A stretch of 47,411 nt of DNA from Anaerolineales bacterium HSG25. GTDB lineage: Bacteria > Chloroflexota > Anaerolineae > 4572-78 > J111. The position numbers were made by a program, and so were the translations under genes. This document shows positions 24,237 through 33,283 of this stretch, in pieces. Numbering within the stretch: position 1 is the stretch's first letter; every line of letters begins with the position of its first letter. Location: assembly GCA_030377865.1 (NCBI GenBank), contig JAUCGA010000002.1:80232-127642 (forward strand), read 5' to 3'. The notes beneath the pieces were generated by a model. The model was given only the letters and a program-made list of their open reading frames with translations. It did not search any database and had not been told where the DNA came from.

Positions 24237-24317
24237 ATAATCGAAAGTATCATCAGCGAGATTCGTTTGAGTAACGCTGATTTGGCGGATAGACTGATGG
24301 AATTATACTGCGATTAG
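24237..24317 (+). pseudogene. C-terminal tail remnant of a hybrid kinase
   Basis: It reads IIESIISEIRLSNADLADRLMEL then stops, matching the tail of the kinase at 19408. It is truncated on both sides and abuts an E element. Confidence 0.75.
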
Positions 24318-24470
24318 GGCAATTCCAACCTTTAAAATCTTCCAAACTGATTAAATTCTCTATGTCATTCCCGCATGCTTTTAGCGGGAATCCACATTCT
24401 GCATACAAATGGATGCCCGATAACAACATTCGGGCATGACATTTGGGAGGTTTATTTTCTTGGAATTGCC
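24318..24470. mobile_element. E-family element (E3)
   Basis: GGCAATTCCAAC ... CTTGGAATTGCC ends enclose the same CATTCCCGCATGC interior as E2, almost base for base. TAG flanks both ends (24315-24317, 24471-24473). Confidence 0.82.
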
Positions 24471-24980
24471 TAGAATGAATGAGAACAAAACTTTTGACCG
24501 AGATCGTGGCGATAATGTCATCGCCACGGATATTTGGCGGGCTTAAGTCCGCCGAATATGGGTACTATACTCAAATTAGTTTGAAACCGACACTTTCCTC
24601 ATGTCATGCCCGAATGTCTTTATCGGGCATCCACACGATCTGTACAGGAAGTGAGTCAAGTGAAGATAATGACCCTTCTAAAATGGGAGCTACTTACCCA
24701 TGTCATTCCCGCATGCTTTTGGCGGGAATCCACTGTCTGTATACGAACGGATGCCCGATAAAGACATTCGGGCATGACATGGCGGAGAGCTTTATTTCAG
24801 TTTGGTCAATGCGTTACTTTGACTCAGTCCCTGCTGTAAGGAATGGATTCCCGCTAAAAGCATGCGGGAATGACATCGCAAAAGTTACGTTCCCATTCAA
24901 TACCCAGCACTCTAAGTGAAAAAGTATTAAAAAATCATATTGACTCTCGATCTATTGCTATAAAAAAGGATAAAAATCCA
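24471..24980. repeat. Gene-free repeat cluster upstream of propeller kinase
   Basis: It contains GTGGCGATAATGTCATCGCCAC, a GGCGGGCTTAAGTCCGCC palindrome and several variants of the CATTCCCGCATGC / GGGCATGACAT repeat (about 24600-24660, 24700-24785, 24840-24880) in both orientations. No credible gene is present; the open frames are repeat-derived. Confidence 0.75.
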
Positions 24981-27900
24981 ATGAGAACACTATTCAAAGC
25001 GATTCTATTACTCGTTGTACTACTTATCTCAACGCAAGCCACAACCTATGCCCAAGGGGGCGATGATCCAACTCCCCTGCCGTCCGATAAATTTATCAAA
25101 TTCGACCATCTGACCACTGAAAATGGACTCTCAAATGACAGTGTTTGGGGGATGGCTCAAGACAGCGACGGCTTCATGTGGTTTGGCACATTTGACGGCC
25201 TGAATCGCTATGATGGCAACACGGTCAAAGTGTACCGCCACGACCCGGATGATCCCCACAGCTTGAGCGATAATACCCTCAGAGGGATGCTTGTCGATCA
25301 GACTGGCATACTCTGGATTGGTACATGGGGGGAGGGACTCAATCAATTTGACCAAGGCACGGAGCGATTTATCCGTTACCAACATAATCCAGATGATCCC
25401 CATAGTCTGAGCCACGATGCGATTCGAACAGTGTATGAAGACCGGGCCGGTACGCTCTGGGTTGGCACAATGGGAGGGCTTAATAGATTTAATCGGGAAA
25501 CCAAACAATTTACGCGTTACTTGCACGAGCCTGATAATCCAAACAGCCTAGGGAATAATATTGTTTGGTCGATCTATGAAGACCGCGCTGGCGTTCTCTG
25601 GATAGGCACTGACGGCGGTCTTGACCGGTTTGACCCGGCAACAGAACAGTTTGTCCACTACCAGCATAATCCTGATGATTCCCAGAGCCTTAGCCACAAT
25701 AGTGTCCGGTCAATTTGTGAAGACAGGTCGGGTACAGTTTGGGTTGGCACAATGGGCGGCCTCAACAGATTTGATCGGGACACGGAACAATTTACCCGTT
25801 ATCGGCATGACCCAGCTGATCCCGCCAGCCTGAGTCACAATACCGTCTTTCTGGTGTACGAAGATCAGGCCGGCATCCTCTGGGTTGGCACCTGGGGCGG
25901 CGGGCTGAATCGATTCAACCCCGAAACGAACACCTTTACGGCCTACCGCTCCAATTCCGCGGATCCATTCAGTTTGAGCAATGACAATGTCTTTCTTCTC
26001 CATGAGGATCAGGCAGGAATGGCCTGGATCGCGACCGATGGCGGCGGCGTGAATAGGCTCGATCTCGGCGGCAAACCGTTTCGCCACTATCGATCTATCC
26101 CCGGCGATTCGAACAGTCTGAGCCATAACGCCGTCCGCGCCCTGCATGAAGACCGCACAGGGGCACTCTGGATCGGCACCAACAGCGGCGGACTGAGCAA
26201 ATTTGTTCCTTCGACAAGCTCAGGACAGGCTCATCAGGCAGGGCAGTTCACGCATTACCAACATGACCCTAATGACCCAGACAGCTTGAGGAGTAATTCT
26301 ATCTGGGCAATTTATGAAGACCAGACAGGGTTGCTCTGGCTTGGCAGTTACGGAGCCGGGTTGCATGCATTTGATCAGGAGATAGAGCGATTTACGCAGT
26401 ACTCGCATGATTCCACTCAGCCCCATAGCCTGAGTAGTAATAATGTATTTGCCCTATATGAAGACCGCGCCGGAATCCTCTGGATTGGCACCTGGGGCGG
26501 CGGATTGAATAGACTTGATCGAGAAACCGAACAATTTACTCGCTACCAACATGACCCGACTGACTCTGGTACGCTGAGTCACAATCAAGTGACGAATATT
26601 TATGAAGACAGTGCCGGTATATTCTGGATTGGCACAATGGGAGGGCTGAACAGATTTGAGCCGGAGACTGGACGATTCACCCGCTATTTTCATGACCCTG
26701 CCAATCTGGAAAGTTTGGGCCATAACTCCGTGATGTCGATCTATGAAGACAGTGGAGGCCGGTTGTGGATTGGGATGATAGGGGGAGGTTTGGATAAATT
26801 TGATCGTGAGCAAAAGCGATTTATTCACTACACGGTTAAAGACGGATTGCCAAGCAATACAGTGTTTGGAATATTGGAAGATGATGACACAGAGGGTGGA
26901 AACCTGTGGCTCAGTACCACCTGGGGGTTGTCAAGATTCAATCCTCAGATGGAAACCTTCCGCAATTACGAAAAGAGCGACGGACTGCAAAGCAATTCAT
27001 TTTTAGGACCCAATGCTTACTATAAAAGCCAGAGCGGCGAGTTGTTTTTTGGCGGGAGCAATGGCTTCAACGCCTTTCATCCTGATCAAATCAAGGATAA
27101 CCCGCAGATTCCGCCTATTATGATTACCGATTTCCAACTGGCAAACAAACCCGTCCTCATTGGCGGGGATTCGGTCTTGCAGAAAGCCATCCTTGAAACC
27201 GATCATATCACTCTATCCTACTTAGACCGTGTATTTTCCTTTGAGTTTGCGGCCCTCAACTACCGAGCCTCAGAGAAGAATCGCTACCGGTATAAAATGG
27301 AGGGGTTTGAAGAGGAGTGGGCCGAGGTTGACAGCACCCGCCGTTTTGCCACCTACACCAATTTGGATGCTGGTGAATATACGTTCAGAGTAATCGGCTC
27401 CAACAATGACGGAGTATGGAACGAAGAAGGTGCTTCCATTAAAATCACGGTGACTCCGCCCTGGTGGGAAACAGTGTGGTTTAGAGGGGTAATGATTGGG
27501 CTGGTCGTGAGCATCGTTGTTGGTGGATTCCGCCGGCGGGTAAGCGTCATCGAGAGCCAGAAGCATCAACTCGAAATTCAGGTGACAGAAAGAACCAGGG
27601 AATTGACTGAATCGAACGCACAACTGAAGACCGCGAAAGAAGTCGCCGAAACTGCCAATCAGGCCAAAAGCACCTTCCTCGCCAACATGAGCCACGAACT
27701 ACGCACCCCGCTCAACGGCATCCTGGGCTATGCTCAAATCCTCAAGCGTGACCTAAGCACTCCCCCCAAACAGCAACATGGCCTAAACATCATCGAAAGC
27801 AGTGGCAAGCACTTGCTGATGCTGATTAACGATAGCCTCGACCTGGCCAAAGTGGAATCTGGTACGATTGACCTCTACCAGACCGATTTTCATCTGACCG

Positions 27901-29171
27901 CGTTCCTCAACAGCATTGGCGAACTCATCCACATCCGAGCCAAACACAAGGGGGTGGAGTTCCGTTTGGAAGATAGCCCGACCGAGACGGAGAATCTTCC
28001 CACCTATCTGCATGGCGATGAACGGCGACTGCGGCAAGTTCTGCTGAATCTGCTTGGTAATGCGGTGAACTTTACGGAGCATGGTCAGGTGAGGTTACAA
28101 GTTTCGAGTTTGAGTAACACTCTACCCCCCTCAGTCCCCCCTGCTAGGGGGGAAGCCAGTTTCCCCGCCAGAGTTGCCTCCCCCCCTTTGGGGGGGATTG
28201 AGGGGGGGCTAGACTCCGCTAACTTAAAGACATTGCTCTCAGAGAAAGTTTTACTCCGCTTTGAAGTTATAGACACCGGCATCGGTATCACACCGGAGGA
28301 TATTCAGGCCATCTTTGAGCCATTTCAACAGGTTGGTGAGATGCACCAACGGGTGCAAGGCACGGGCTTGGGACTGGCCATCAGCCGGAATCTGATTCGG
28401 GTCATGGGGGGTGAACTGCATGTGGAGAGTATGCCCAGACAGGGTAGTCGTTTCTGGTTTGACCTGCCCTTTGCCGAGGTCGTGGCAACTGGCTCGGCCA
28501 TTGAGGAGCATCCTCAAACCCAAACCATCGTAGGTATCAGCGGGGAGGCTGGCACAGCGCTAATTGTGGATGATGTTTGGGAAAACCGAGCCGTACTGGT
28601 TGATCTGCTGACTCCGTTGGGTTTCCAGACTTTTGAGGCGGAGAACGGGCGCGAAGGGCTGGCCCAAGCCATCGCCCAACCGCCCAATCTAATCATCACC
28701 GATCTGGTCATGCCGGAGATGGACGGCTTTGAACTGATTCAGAAAATCCGGCATACGCCCGATTTACAGCACATACCCATTATCGCCGCCTCGGCCAGCG
28801 TGTATGAGCAGGAGCAACAAAAAAGTCTGACCTTGGGCGGAGATGCCTTTTTGCAAAAACCCATCGAAGCCGAGCAGTTGTTTGACTTGCTACAACGGTT
28901 ATTACCGCTAGAATGGGTGTATCAAGAGAGTGAGCCAGAAAGCATGAGCCAAGCAGAAACAACAGAGATGGCCCTGCCCTCGGTTGACATGTTGAACCAA
29001 TTACTTAATCATGCTGAGGATGGTGATGTCCGGGCTATTATCAATGCTCTTGATGAATTGGAACAAGAACAAGCCGACTTGGCTCCCTTTGTCAACCAAC
29101 TTCGGCAATTAGCCCACTCGTTCAAACTGAATAAAATTAGTGTGTTGTTGGAAGAATATTTACGATTTTAG
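24981..29171 (+). CDS. Two-propeller hybrid histidine kinase (periplasmic sensor, REC)
   Basis: An intact protein of 1396 residues. It has a signal peptide (ILLLVVLLIST...AQGG), then 14 Reg_prop repeats (two seven-bladed propellers). Next come a Y_Y_Y domain (about 740-827, EGFEEEW), a membrane helix (about 832-850), HisKA (His905), HATPase (GTGLGLAIS), a receiver (ITDLVMPEMDG) and a helical tail without HPt histidine. In studied relatives, propeller/Y_Y_Y sensors bind polysaccharide fragments in the periplasm; the ligand here is unknown. The start at ATG 24981 is chosen over an upstream ATG because it begins the signal peptide and has AGGA ten bases before it. Repeat inserts lie in blade 8 (26206-26238) and in the HATPase loop (28120-28213). 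It is paired with the kinase at 29254. Confidence 0.93.
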   Translation: MRTLFKAILLLVVLLISTQATTYAQGGDDPTPLPSDKFIKFDHLTTENGLSNDSVWGMAQDSDGFMWFGTFDGLNRYDGNTVKVYRHDPDDPHSLSDNTLRGMLVDQTGILWIGTWGEGLNQFDQGTERFIRYQHNPDDPHSLSHDAIRTVYEDRAGTLWVGTMGGLNRFNRETKQFTRYLHEPDNPNSLGNNIVWSIYEDRAGVLWIGTDGGLDRFDPATEQFVHYQHNPDDSQSLSHNSVRSICEDRSGTVWVGTMGGLNRFDRDTEQFTRYRHDPADPASLSHNTVFLVYEDQAGILWVGTWGGGLNRFNPETNTFTAYRSNSADPFSLSNDNVFLLHEDQAGMAWIATDGGGVNRLDLGGKPFRHYRSIPGDSNSLSHNAVRALHEDRTGALWIGTNSGGLSKFVPSTSSGQAHQAGQFTHYQHDPNDPDSLRSNSIWAIYEDQTGLLWLGSYGAGLHAFDQEIERFTQYSHDSTQPHSLSSNNVFALYEDRAGILWIGTWGGGLNRLDRETEQFTRYQHDPTDSGTLSHNQVTNIYEDSAGIFWIGTMGGLNRFEPETGRFTRYFHDPANLESLGHNSVMSIYEDSGGRLWIGMIGGGLDKFDREQKRFIHYTVKDGLPSNTVFGILEDDDTEGGNLWLSTTWGLSRFNPQMETFRNYEKSDGLQSNSFLGPNAYYKSQSGELFFGGSNGFNAFHPDQIKDNPQIPPIMITDFQLANKPVLIGGDSVLQKAILETDHITLSYLDRVFSFEFAALNYRASEKNRYRYKMEGFEEEWAEVDSTRRFATYTNLDAGEYTFRVIGSNNDGVWNEEGASIKITVTPPWWETVWFRGVMIGLVVSIVVGGFRRRVSVIESQKHQLEIQVTERTRELTESNAQLKTAKEVAETANQAKSTFLANMSHELRTPLNGILGYAQILKRDLSTPPKQQHGLNIIESSGKHLLMLINDSLDLAKVESGTIDLYQTDFHLTAFLNSIGELIHIRAKHKGVEFRLEDSPTETENLPTYLHGDERRLRQVLLNLLGNAVNFTEHGQVRLQVSSLSNTLPPSVPPARGEASFPARVASPPLGGIEGGLDSANLKTLLSEKVLLRFEVIDTGIGITPEDIQAIFEPFQQVGEMHQRVQGTGLGLAISRNLIRVMGGELHVESMPRQGSRFWFDLPFAEVVATGSAIEEHPQTQTIVGISGEAGTALIVDDVWENRAVLVDLLTPLGFQTFEAENGREGLAQAIAQPPNLIITDLVMPEMDGFELIQKIRHTPDLQHIPIIAASASVYEQEQQKSLTLGGDAFLQKPIEAEQLFDLLQRLLPLEWVYQESEPESMSQAETTEMALPSVDMLNQLLNHAEDGDVRAIINALDELEQEQADLAPFVNQLRQLAHSFKLNKISVLLEEYLRF
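26206..26238 (+). repeat. In-frame R4 repeat in propeller blade
   Basis: CCTTCGACAAGCTCAGGACA encodes PSTSSGQA inside a loop of the eighth propeller repeat, which otherwise follows the consensus LSKF...GQFTHYQHDP. Confidence 0.75.
28120..28213 (+). repeat. In-frame R2-type repeat in HATPase loop (diverged)
   Basis: It begins exactly like 18229-18306 (CTCTACCCCCCTCAGTCCCC) but continues into a different palindrome with CCCCCCTTTGGGGGGGATTG. The same loop in the duplicated kinase has therefore been remodelled by further repeat exchange. Confidence 0.8.
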
Positions 29172-29246
29172 ATTTACGATTTTGGATTTTAGATTTACGA
29201 TTTTTCCTCGTTCCCAATCGCCAATCCAAAATCGTAAATCCAAAGG
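29160..29246. repeat. Intergenic R7 repeat array, duplicate of 19296-19397
   Basis: GATTTTAGATTTACGATTTT copies and inverted CCAAAATCGTAAATCC lie between the two kinases of the second cassette. Confidence 0.7.
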
Positions 29247-29253
29247 ATTGGTT

Positions 29254-32200
29254 ATGAAACACGAAAATAAAGGTACAATATTAGTTATTGATGATGAGCC
29301 AGCCAATTTGGGGGTTCTGTTTGCACAGTTAGAGCAAGCCCATTTTAAGATGCTGATTGCCGAAGATGGTGCTGGTGCGCTCAAGCGGGTTGAACGGCTC
29401 AAGCCGGATATCATTCTCTTAGATGTGCGCCTACCGGATATTGATGGCTTTGAACTGTGCCGTCACCTGAAATCGAAGGAGGGTCTGGCCGGGGTTCCGA
29501 TCATTTTTTTGAGCGCGCAGATGAATACGGCGGATAAACTCAAAGGGCTGGAGCTAAGTGCGGTGGATTATATTACTAAACCCTTTGAGGCCGCTGAAGT
29601 GGTCGCCCGCGTAGAAAAACATCTGACCATCCGCAATCTGCAAAAACAGCTTGAAGAAAAAAATGCTCAACTTCAACAAGAGATTGCCGAGCGCAAGCAG
29701 GCGGAGGAGTCGCTGCGGGAGAGTGAAAAATTGCTTCGTGAAGCTCAACATATAGGAAAGTTAGGTCATTGGGTTTGGGATAGAGATGCCGATACGCTTA
29801 TTTGGTCTGATGAAGTGTATCGAATATTTGGTGTTCAGCCCGACTCTTTCCAGCCTTCGGCAGAAGCATTCGAAGCCACAATACATCCAGATGATCTGGA
29901 AGAATTTTTAAGTAAACGTGAGAAAATGCTTCGTGAGCATCAAAAAATGTATATAGAGCATCGTATTATTTGCTCCGATGGCAATGTTCGTCATGTTGCC
30001 GAAAGAACAGAATTAAATGAAGATGAAAATGGCAATGTACGGCGTGTTATGGGTATTGTCCAGGACATCACCGAGCGTAAGCAGATAGAGGAGGCACTGC
30101 AAAAGAGTGAGGAGAGGCACCGTACTTTATTTGAAACTATGGCCTTGGGGGTCGTCTATCAGGATACAAGCGGAAACATAATCTCGGCAAACCCGGCGGC
30201 AGAACGTATTCTTGGTTTAACGCTTGATCAAATGCAAGGCCGCACTTCTTTTGATCCTCGCTGGAAAGCCGTCCACGAAGACGGTTCAGATTTTCTGGGA
30301 GAGACTCACCCCGCTATGGTTGCCCTAAAAACCGGAAAACGGGTTATGAATGTCGTCATGGGGATTTTTCATCCAAACGAAGAAAAATACCACTGGATAG
30401 ATATCTGTGCCATCCCGGAATTCAAACCGGGAGAAACCGCACCCTATCAGGTCTACACTACTTTCAGTGAGTTTACCAAGCGCAAGGAAACGGAGGAGGC
30501 ATTGCGGCAGAGCGAATATCGCTTCCACACCTTGTTCGAGGCGATGACCGAAGGAGTCGCTCTCCACGAGGTCATCTACAATGAAAGCGGCGCGGCGGTA
30601 GATTATGTGGTGGTCGATGTAAATCCGGTTTATGGAGTCCACACCGGTTTAGCGGTGACAGACATTACTGGCAGACAAGCATCTGACATTTATGGCACAA
30701 GCGAGCCACCATATTTAGATATATATAGCCGAGTTGCTGAGACCGGTGAACCCACTCAGTTTGAGACATATTTTCCACCGATGGAAAAACATTTCGCCAT
30801 TTCGGTCGTGTCACCGGAGAAAGGAAAGTTTGCCACAATTTTTGAAGATGTCACCGAGCGCAAGCAGGTAGAGGAGGCACTGAAATTGAGCGAAGAAAAA
30901 TATCGCTTAATTGCGGATAATGCCTCTGATGTAATCTGGATACTGAATATATCGAAAAATAGATTTACATATATCAGCCCTTCGGTCTATCAGTTGCGTG
31001 GCTATACACCAGAAGAAGCAATATCGCAGGATATTACTCAATCATTAACACCGGAATCTGTCAAACAAGTCTTTGATTCTATTTCTGTTAACATGCCGAT
31101 TTTCATCGAAGACCCTGATACGATAGTGTATTATATTAATGAACTTCAACAGCCATGTAAAAGCGGAGAACTCGTTTGGATTGAGACATCTACACGTTAT
31201 CGTTATAATCAATTAGGAGAAATTGAGGTTGTTGGGATATCACGCGATATCACAACTCGCAAGCAATGGGAAAATGAATTAAGAGTTGCCAAAATTGCCG
31301 CCGAAACCGCCAACCAAGCTAAAAGCACCTTTTTAGCCAACATGAGCCATGAACTCCGTACCCCACTCAACGCCATTTTGGGTTTTTCTGAGTTGCTCGG
31401 TCACAGCACGAATCTCGAAACTGAAGAACAGAAGAATCTGACTATCATCCATCGTAGCGGGGCACATCTGCTGAACCTGATTAACGATGTGCTGGACATG
31501 TCGAAGATTGAGGCCGGACTCGCTGTTCTTAATGAAGATGAGTTTGACCTGCACCACTTACTTGATGATGTGGAAAATATGTTTCGTTTGAAAGCCGATA
31601 AAAAGGGGTTACAACTGGTTTTTGAATGTGATGCCGATGTTCCCCGATATGTGCAGACAGATGAAGGTAAACTGCGGCAGGTATTGATAAATTTACTCAG
31701 CAACACCCTCAAGTTCACCCAAACAGGCGGTATCTCGGTGTGGGTTAGAAACTTATCTTCCCGCAAGTTTGAAACTTGCGGGAAGATTGCTCTTCAGTTT
31801 GAAATCGAAGATAGTGGTCAAGGTATAGCGCTTGATGAACTGGACAGCCTGTTCGAGGCATTTATCCAGACCAAAACTGGACGGAAGTCACAGGAGGGGA
31901 CTGGTCTGGGATTATCCATCAGCCAGAAATTCGTGCAGATGATGGGTGGCGATATTAGCGTTGAAAGCGAGGTCGGCAAAGGCACTATTTTCCGATTTCA
32001 GATTCGAGCAAAAGCGGTAGAGGGCGCGAAAATCAAAACTGCACAGTCAGCGAGACAGGTCATCGCCTTAGAGCCGAATCAGCCCATTTATCGGATATTG
32101 ATTGTTGACGATAAAGAGAGCAACCGTCTGCTACTGCTCAAAATGTTGGCCTTGCCGGGCTTTGAACTCCGTGAGGCAGAAAACGGCCAAGAGGCGGTGG

Positions 32201-32775
32201 ATATTTGGGCAGAGTGGAATCCTCATCTAATCTTCATGGATATACGGATGCAGGTTATGGACGGGTACACAGCGACAAAGATAATTAAGGATACCTCTAC
32301 GGGCAGGCTTCGCGCGGAAGAATTAAGAATGAAGAATGAGGCAGACTCTAGTTCTCGTCTTAATTGCAAAATCATAGCCGTGACAGCCAGTGTATTTGAA
32401 GAGGAACAGACTGCCATGATGTCCGCAGTTTGCAATGATTTTATCCACAAGCCGTTTAAGGAGGCGGAGATATTTGAGGTGATACAGCGACATATAGGGG
32501 TGCGGTATTTGTATCAAGAAGATGTGGCCCATGTTTCAGAACACTCTGAAAAGGCAAGGGATGATGACCTAACGGCTGAGAATCTGGCTGCCTTACCCCC
32601 AGAATTACTGACCCGTTTTGAGACAGCCATTAATCGCGCCGATATAGACATGGTAGAAAGTATCATCAACGAGATTCGTTTGAGTAATGTTGGTTTGGCA
32701 GATAAGTTGATGGAACTAGCGGAGATGTTTGAATATAATGTAATTGCAGATTTAATTCAGGAAGCTCGATTATGA
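29254..32775 (+). CDS. REC - four PAS - hybrid histidine kinase - REC
   Basis: A cytosolic protein of 1173 residues. It has a receiver (phospho-acceptor Asp57) and PAS domains at about 156-279, 284-414, 419-538 and 544-669. HisKA (His699), HATPase (GTGLGLSIS), a second receiver (LIVDDKE, FMDIRMQVMDG) and the helical tail without HPt histidine follow. An open frame extends to 29140 but only encodes repeat DNA; ATG 29254 has AAAGGA upstream and matches the start of the paralogue at 19408. The last PAS (30883-31260) is almost identical to that of the paralogue, whereas the preceding PAS domains differ. Repeat inserts are at 31756-31786 and 32286-32345. The stop TGA overlaps the ATG of a truncated regulator. 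Confidence 0.93.
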   Translation: MKHENKGTILVIDDEPANLGVLFAQLEQAHFKMLIAEDGAGALKRVERLKPDIILLDVRLPDIDGFELCRHLKSKEGLAGVPIIFLSAQMNTADKLKGLELSAVDYITKPFEAAEVVARVEKHLTIRNLQKQLEEKNAQLQQEIAERKQAEESLRESEKLLREAQHIGKLGHWVWDRDADTLIWSDEVYRIFGVQPDSFQPSAEAFEATIHPDDLEEFLSKREKMLREHQKMYIEHRIICSDGNVRHVAERTELNEDENGNVRRVMGIVQDITERKQIEEALQKSEERHRTLFETMALGVVYQDTSGNIISANPAAERILGLTLDQMQGRTSFDPRWKAVHEDGSDFLGETHPAMVALKTGKRVMNVVMGIFHPNEEKYHWIDICAIPEFKPGETAPYQVYTTFSEFTKRKETEEALRQSEYRFHTLFEAMTEGVALHEVIYNESGAAVDYVVVDVNPVYGVHTGLAVTDITGRQASDIYGTSEPPYLDIYSRVAETGEPTQFETYFPPMEKHFAISVVSPEKGKFATIFEDVTERKQVEEALKLSEEKYRLIADNASDVIWILNISKNRFTYISPSVYQLRGYTPEEAISQDITQSLTPESVKQVFDSISVNMPIFIEDPDTIVYYINELQQPCKSGELVWIETSTRYRYNQLGEIEVVGISRDITTRKQWENELRVAKIAAETANQAKSTFLANMSHELRTPLNAILGFSELLGHSTNLETEEQKNLTIIHRSGAHLLNLINDVLDMSKIEAGLAVLNEDEFDLHHLLDDVENMFRLKADKKGLQLVFECDADVPRYVQTDEGKLRQVLINLLSNTLKFTQTGGISVWVRNLSSRKFETCGKIALQFEIEDSGQGIALDELDSLFEAFIQTKTGRKSQEGTGLGLSISQKFVQMMGGDISVESEVGKGTIFRFQIRAKAVEGAKIKTAQSARQVIALEPNQPIYRILIVDDKESNRLLLLKMLALPGFELREAENGQEAVDIWAEWNPHLIFMDIRMQVMDGYTATKIIKDTSTGRLRAEELRMKNEADSSSRLNCKIIAVTASVFEEEQTAMMSAVCNDFIHKPFKEAEIFEVIQRHIGVRYLYQEDVAHVSEHSEKARDDDLTAENLAALPPELLTRFETAINRADIDMVESIINEIRLSNVGLADKLMELAEMFEYNVIADLIQEARL
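31756..31786 (+). repeat. In-frame perfect 15-bp hairpin in HATPase loop
   Basis: TCTTCCCGCAAGTTT, one-base loop, AAACTTGCGGGAAGA; encodes [10 protein letters not shown]. The same hairpin is at 46211-46241 (in frame) and, with a changed loop, at 47254-47284 (intergenic). Confidence 0.88.
32286..32345 (+). repeat. In-frame R5-like repeat in receiver loop
   Basis: CTCTACGGGCAGGCTTCGCG is followed by AAGAATTAAGAATGAAGAATG. It enlarges the loop between TKIIK and KIIAVTAS of the C-terminal receiver by about 17 residues. Confidence 0.7.
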
Positions 32776-32795
32776 ATAATACAACAACGAATATC
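32772..32795 (+). pseudogene. Truncated start of a response-regulator gene
   Basis: ATGAATAATACAACAACGAA matches the first eight codons of the REC-PAS-GGDEF gene at 42144 and then stops abruptly at another repeat. It overlaps the stop of the kinase (ATGA). It marks a lost output gene. Confidence 0.7.
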
Positions 32796-33070
32796 TGGCA
32801 TGGTTCATTTTAGACTAAATGATCTTTACAATTTGCGGTGTCTCGTAGGGGCTAGGCAGGGCGGTCTAATTTTGGAACGTGCGTCCATGTTGTCTCCGCC
32901 CCTGCCTCGCCCATTTGCTCGGAGACACCGCCCCCTGTGGGTTGTGGGCGAGGTAAGGCGGATGAAGATTCTGATTTCAAACCATGATAGTTGCCGCCTT
33001 ACCTAGCCCCTACGCAATCTATCGCCATGCCTAATTTGTAAAGCTGATTTCCTCCGGTTTGAACCTTGCC
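32796..33070. repeat. Gene-free inverted-repeat stretch
   Basis: GTAGGGGCTAGGCAGGGCGG near 32846 pairs with CCGCCTTACCTAGCCCCTAC near 32994-33012. GGCATGG and CTTTACAATTTG near 32797-32835 pair with AATTTGTAAAG and CCATGCC near 33024-33043. The small open frame here is repeat-derived; no gene is seen. Confidence 0.65.
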
Positions 33071-33283
33071 GGAATTGGGATTAAATAAATTGCGCGCTCC
33101 AGAGTGGTTCAATCTTTAAGATTGAACCACTCACAATGACCAACATGCACAAGTTTTCACATAAGAATGAATTCTTATGCTGACACGAGAAACCTGCTTA
33201 AGCAGGTTTTCCGTTTAAGACGCTGATTGAAATCAGCGGTCATCAGCGGTCATCAGCACAAGTTAAAAAAAATCTCATTCCTT
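33071..33283. mobile_element. R3-family composite repeat (uninterrupted version)
   Basis: GGAATTGGGATTAAATAAAT begins it and AATCTCATTCCTTA ends it. It holds the GAGTGGTTCAATCTTTAAG hairpin and the CCTGCTTAAGCAGG palindrome that E2 interrupts in the copy at 8742-9157. Its end supplies the TGA stop of the minus-strand lipoprotein gene. Confidence 0.72.

Noticed and set aside
24479..24919. 146-residue open frame upstream of the propeller kinase
   Set aside because: It is composed of CATTCCCGCATGC-type repeats in both orientations, has no ribosome-binding site and no protein-like composition.
24870..24980. Upstream start giving a 1433-residue propeller kinase
   Set aside because: The extra N-terminus would precede the signal peptide and is encoded by repeat DNA; ATG 24981 has a ribosome-binding site and begins the signal peptide.
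29140..29253. Upstream start for the kinase at 29254
   Set aside because: The extra 38 codons translate the R7 intergenic repeat and the end of the previous gene; the paralogue at 19408 starts at the equivalent of 29254.
32800..33006. 68-residue open frame after the kinase at 29254
   Set aside because: It lies wholly inside an inverted-repeat stretch and starts right after a truncated regulator; no ribosome-binding site.
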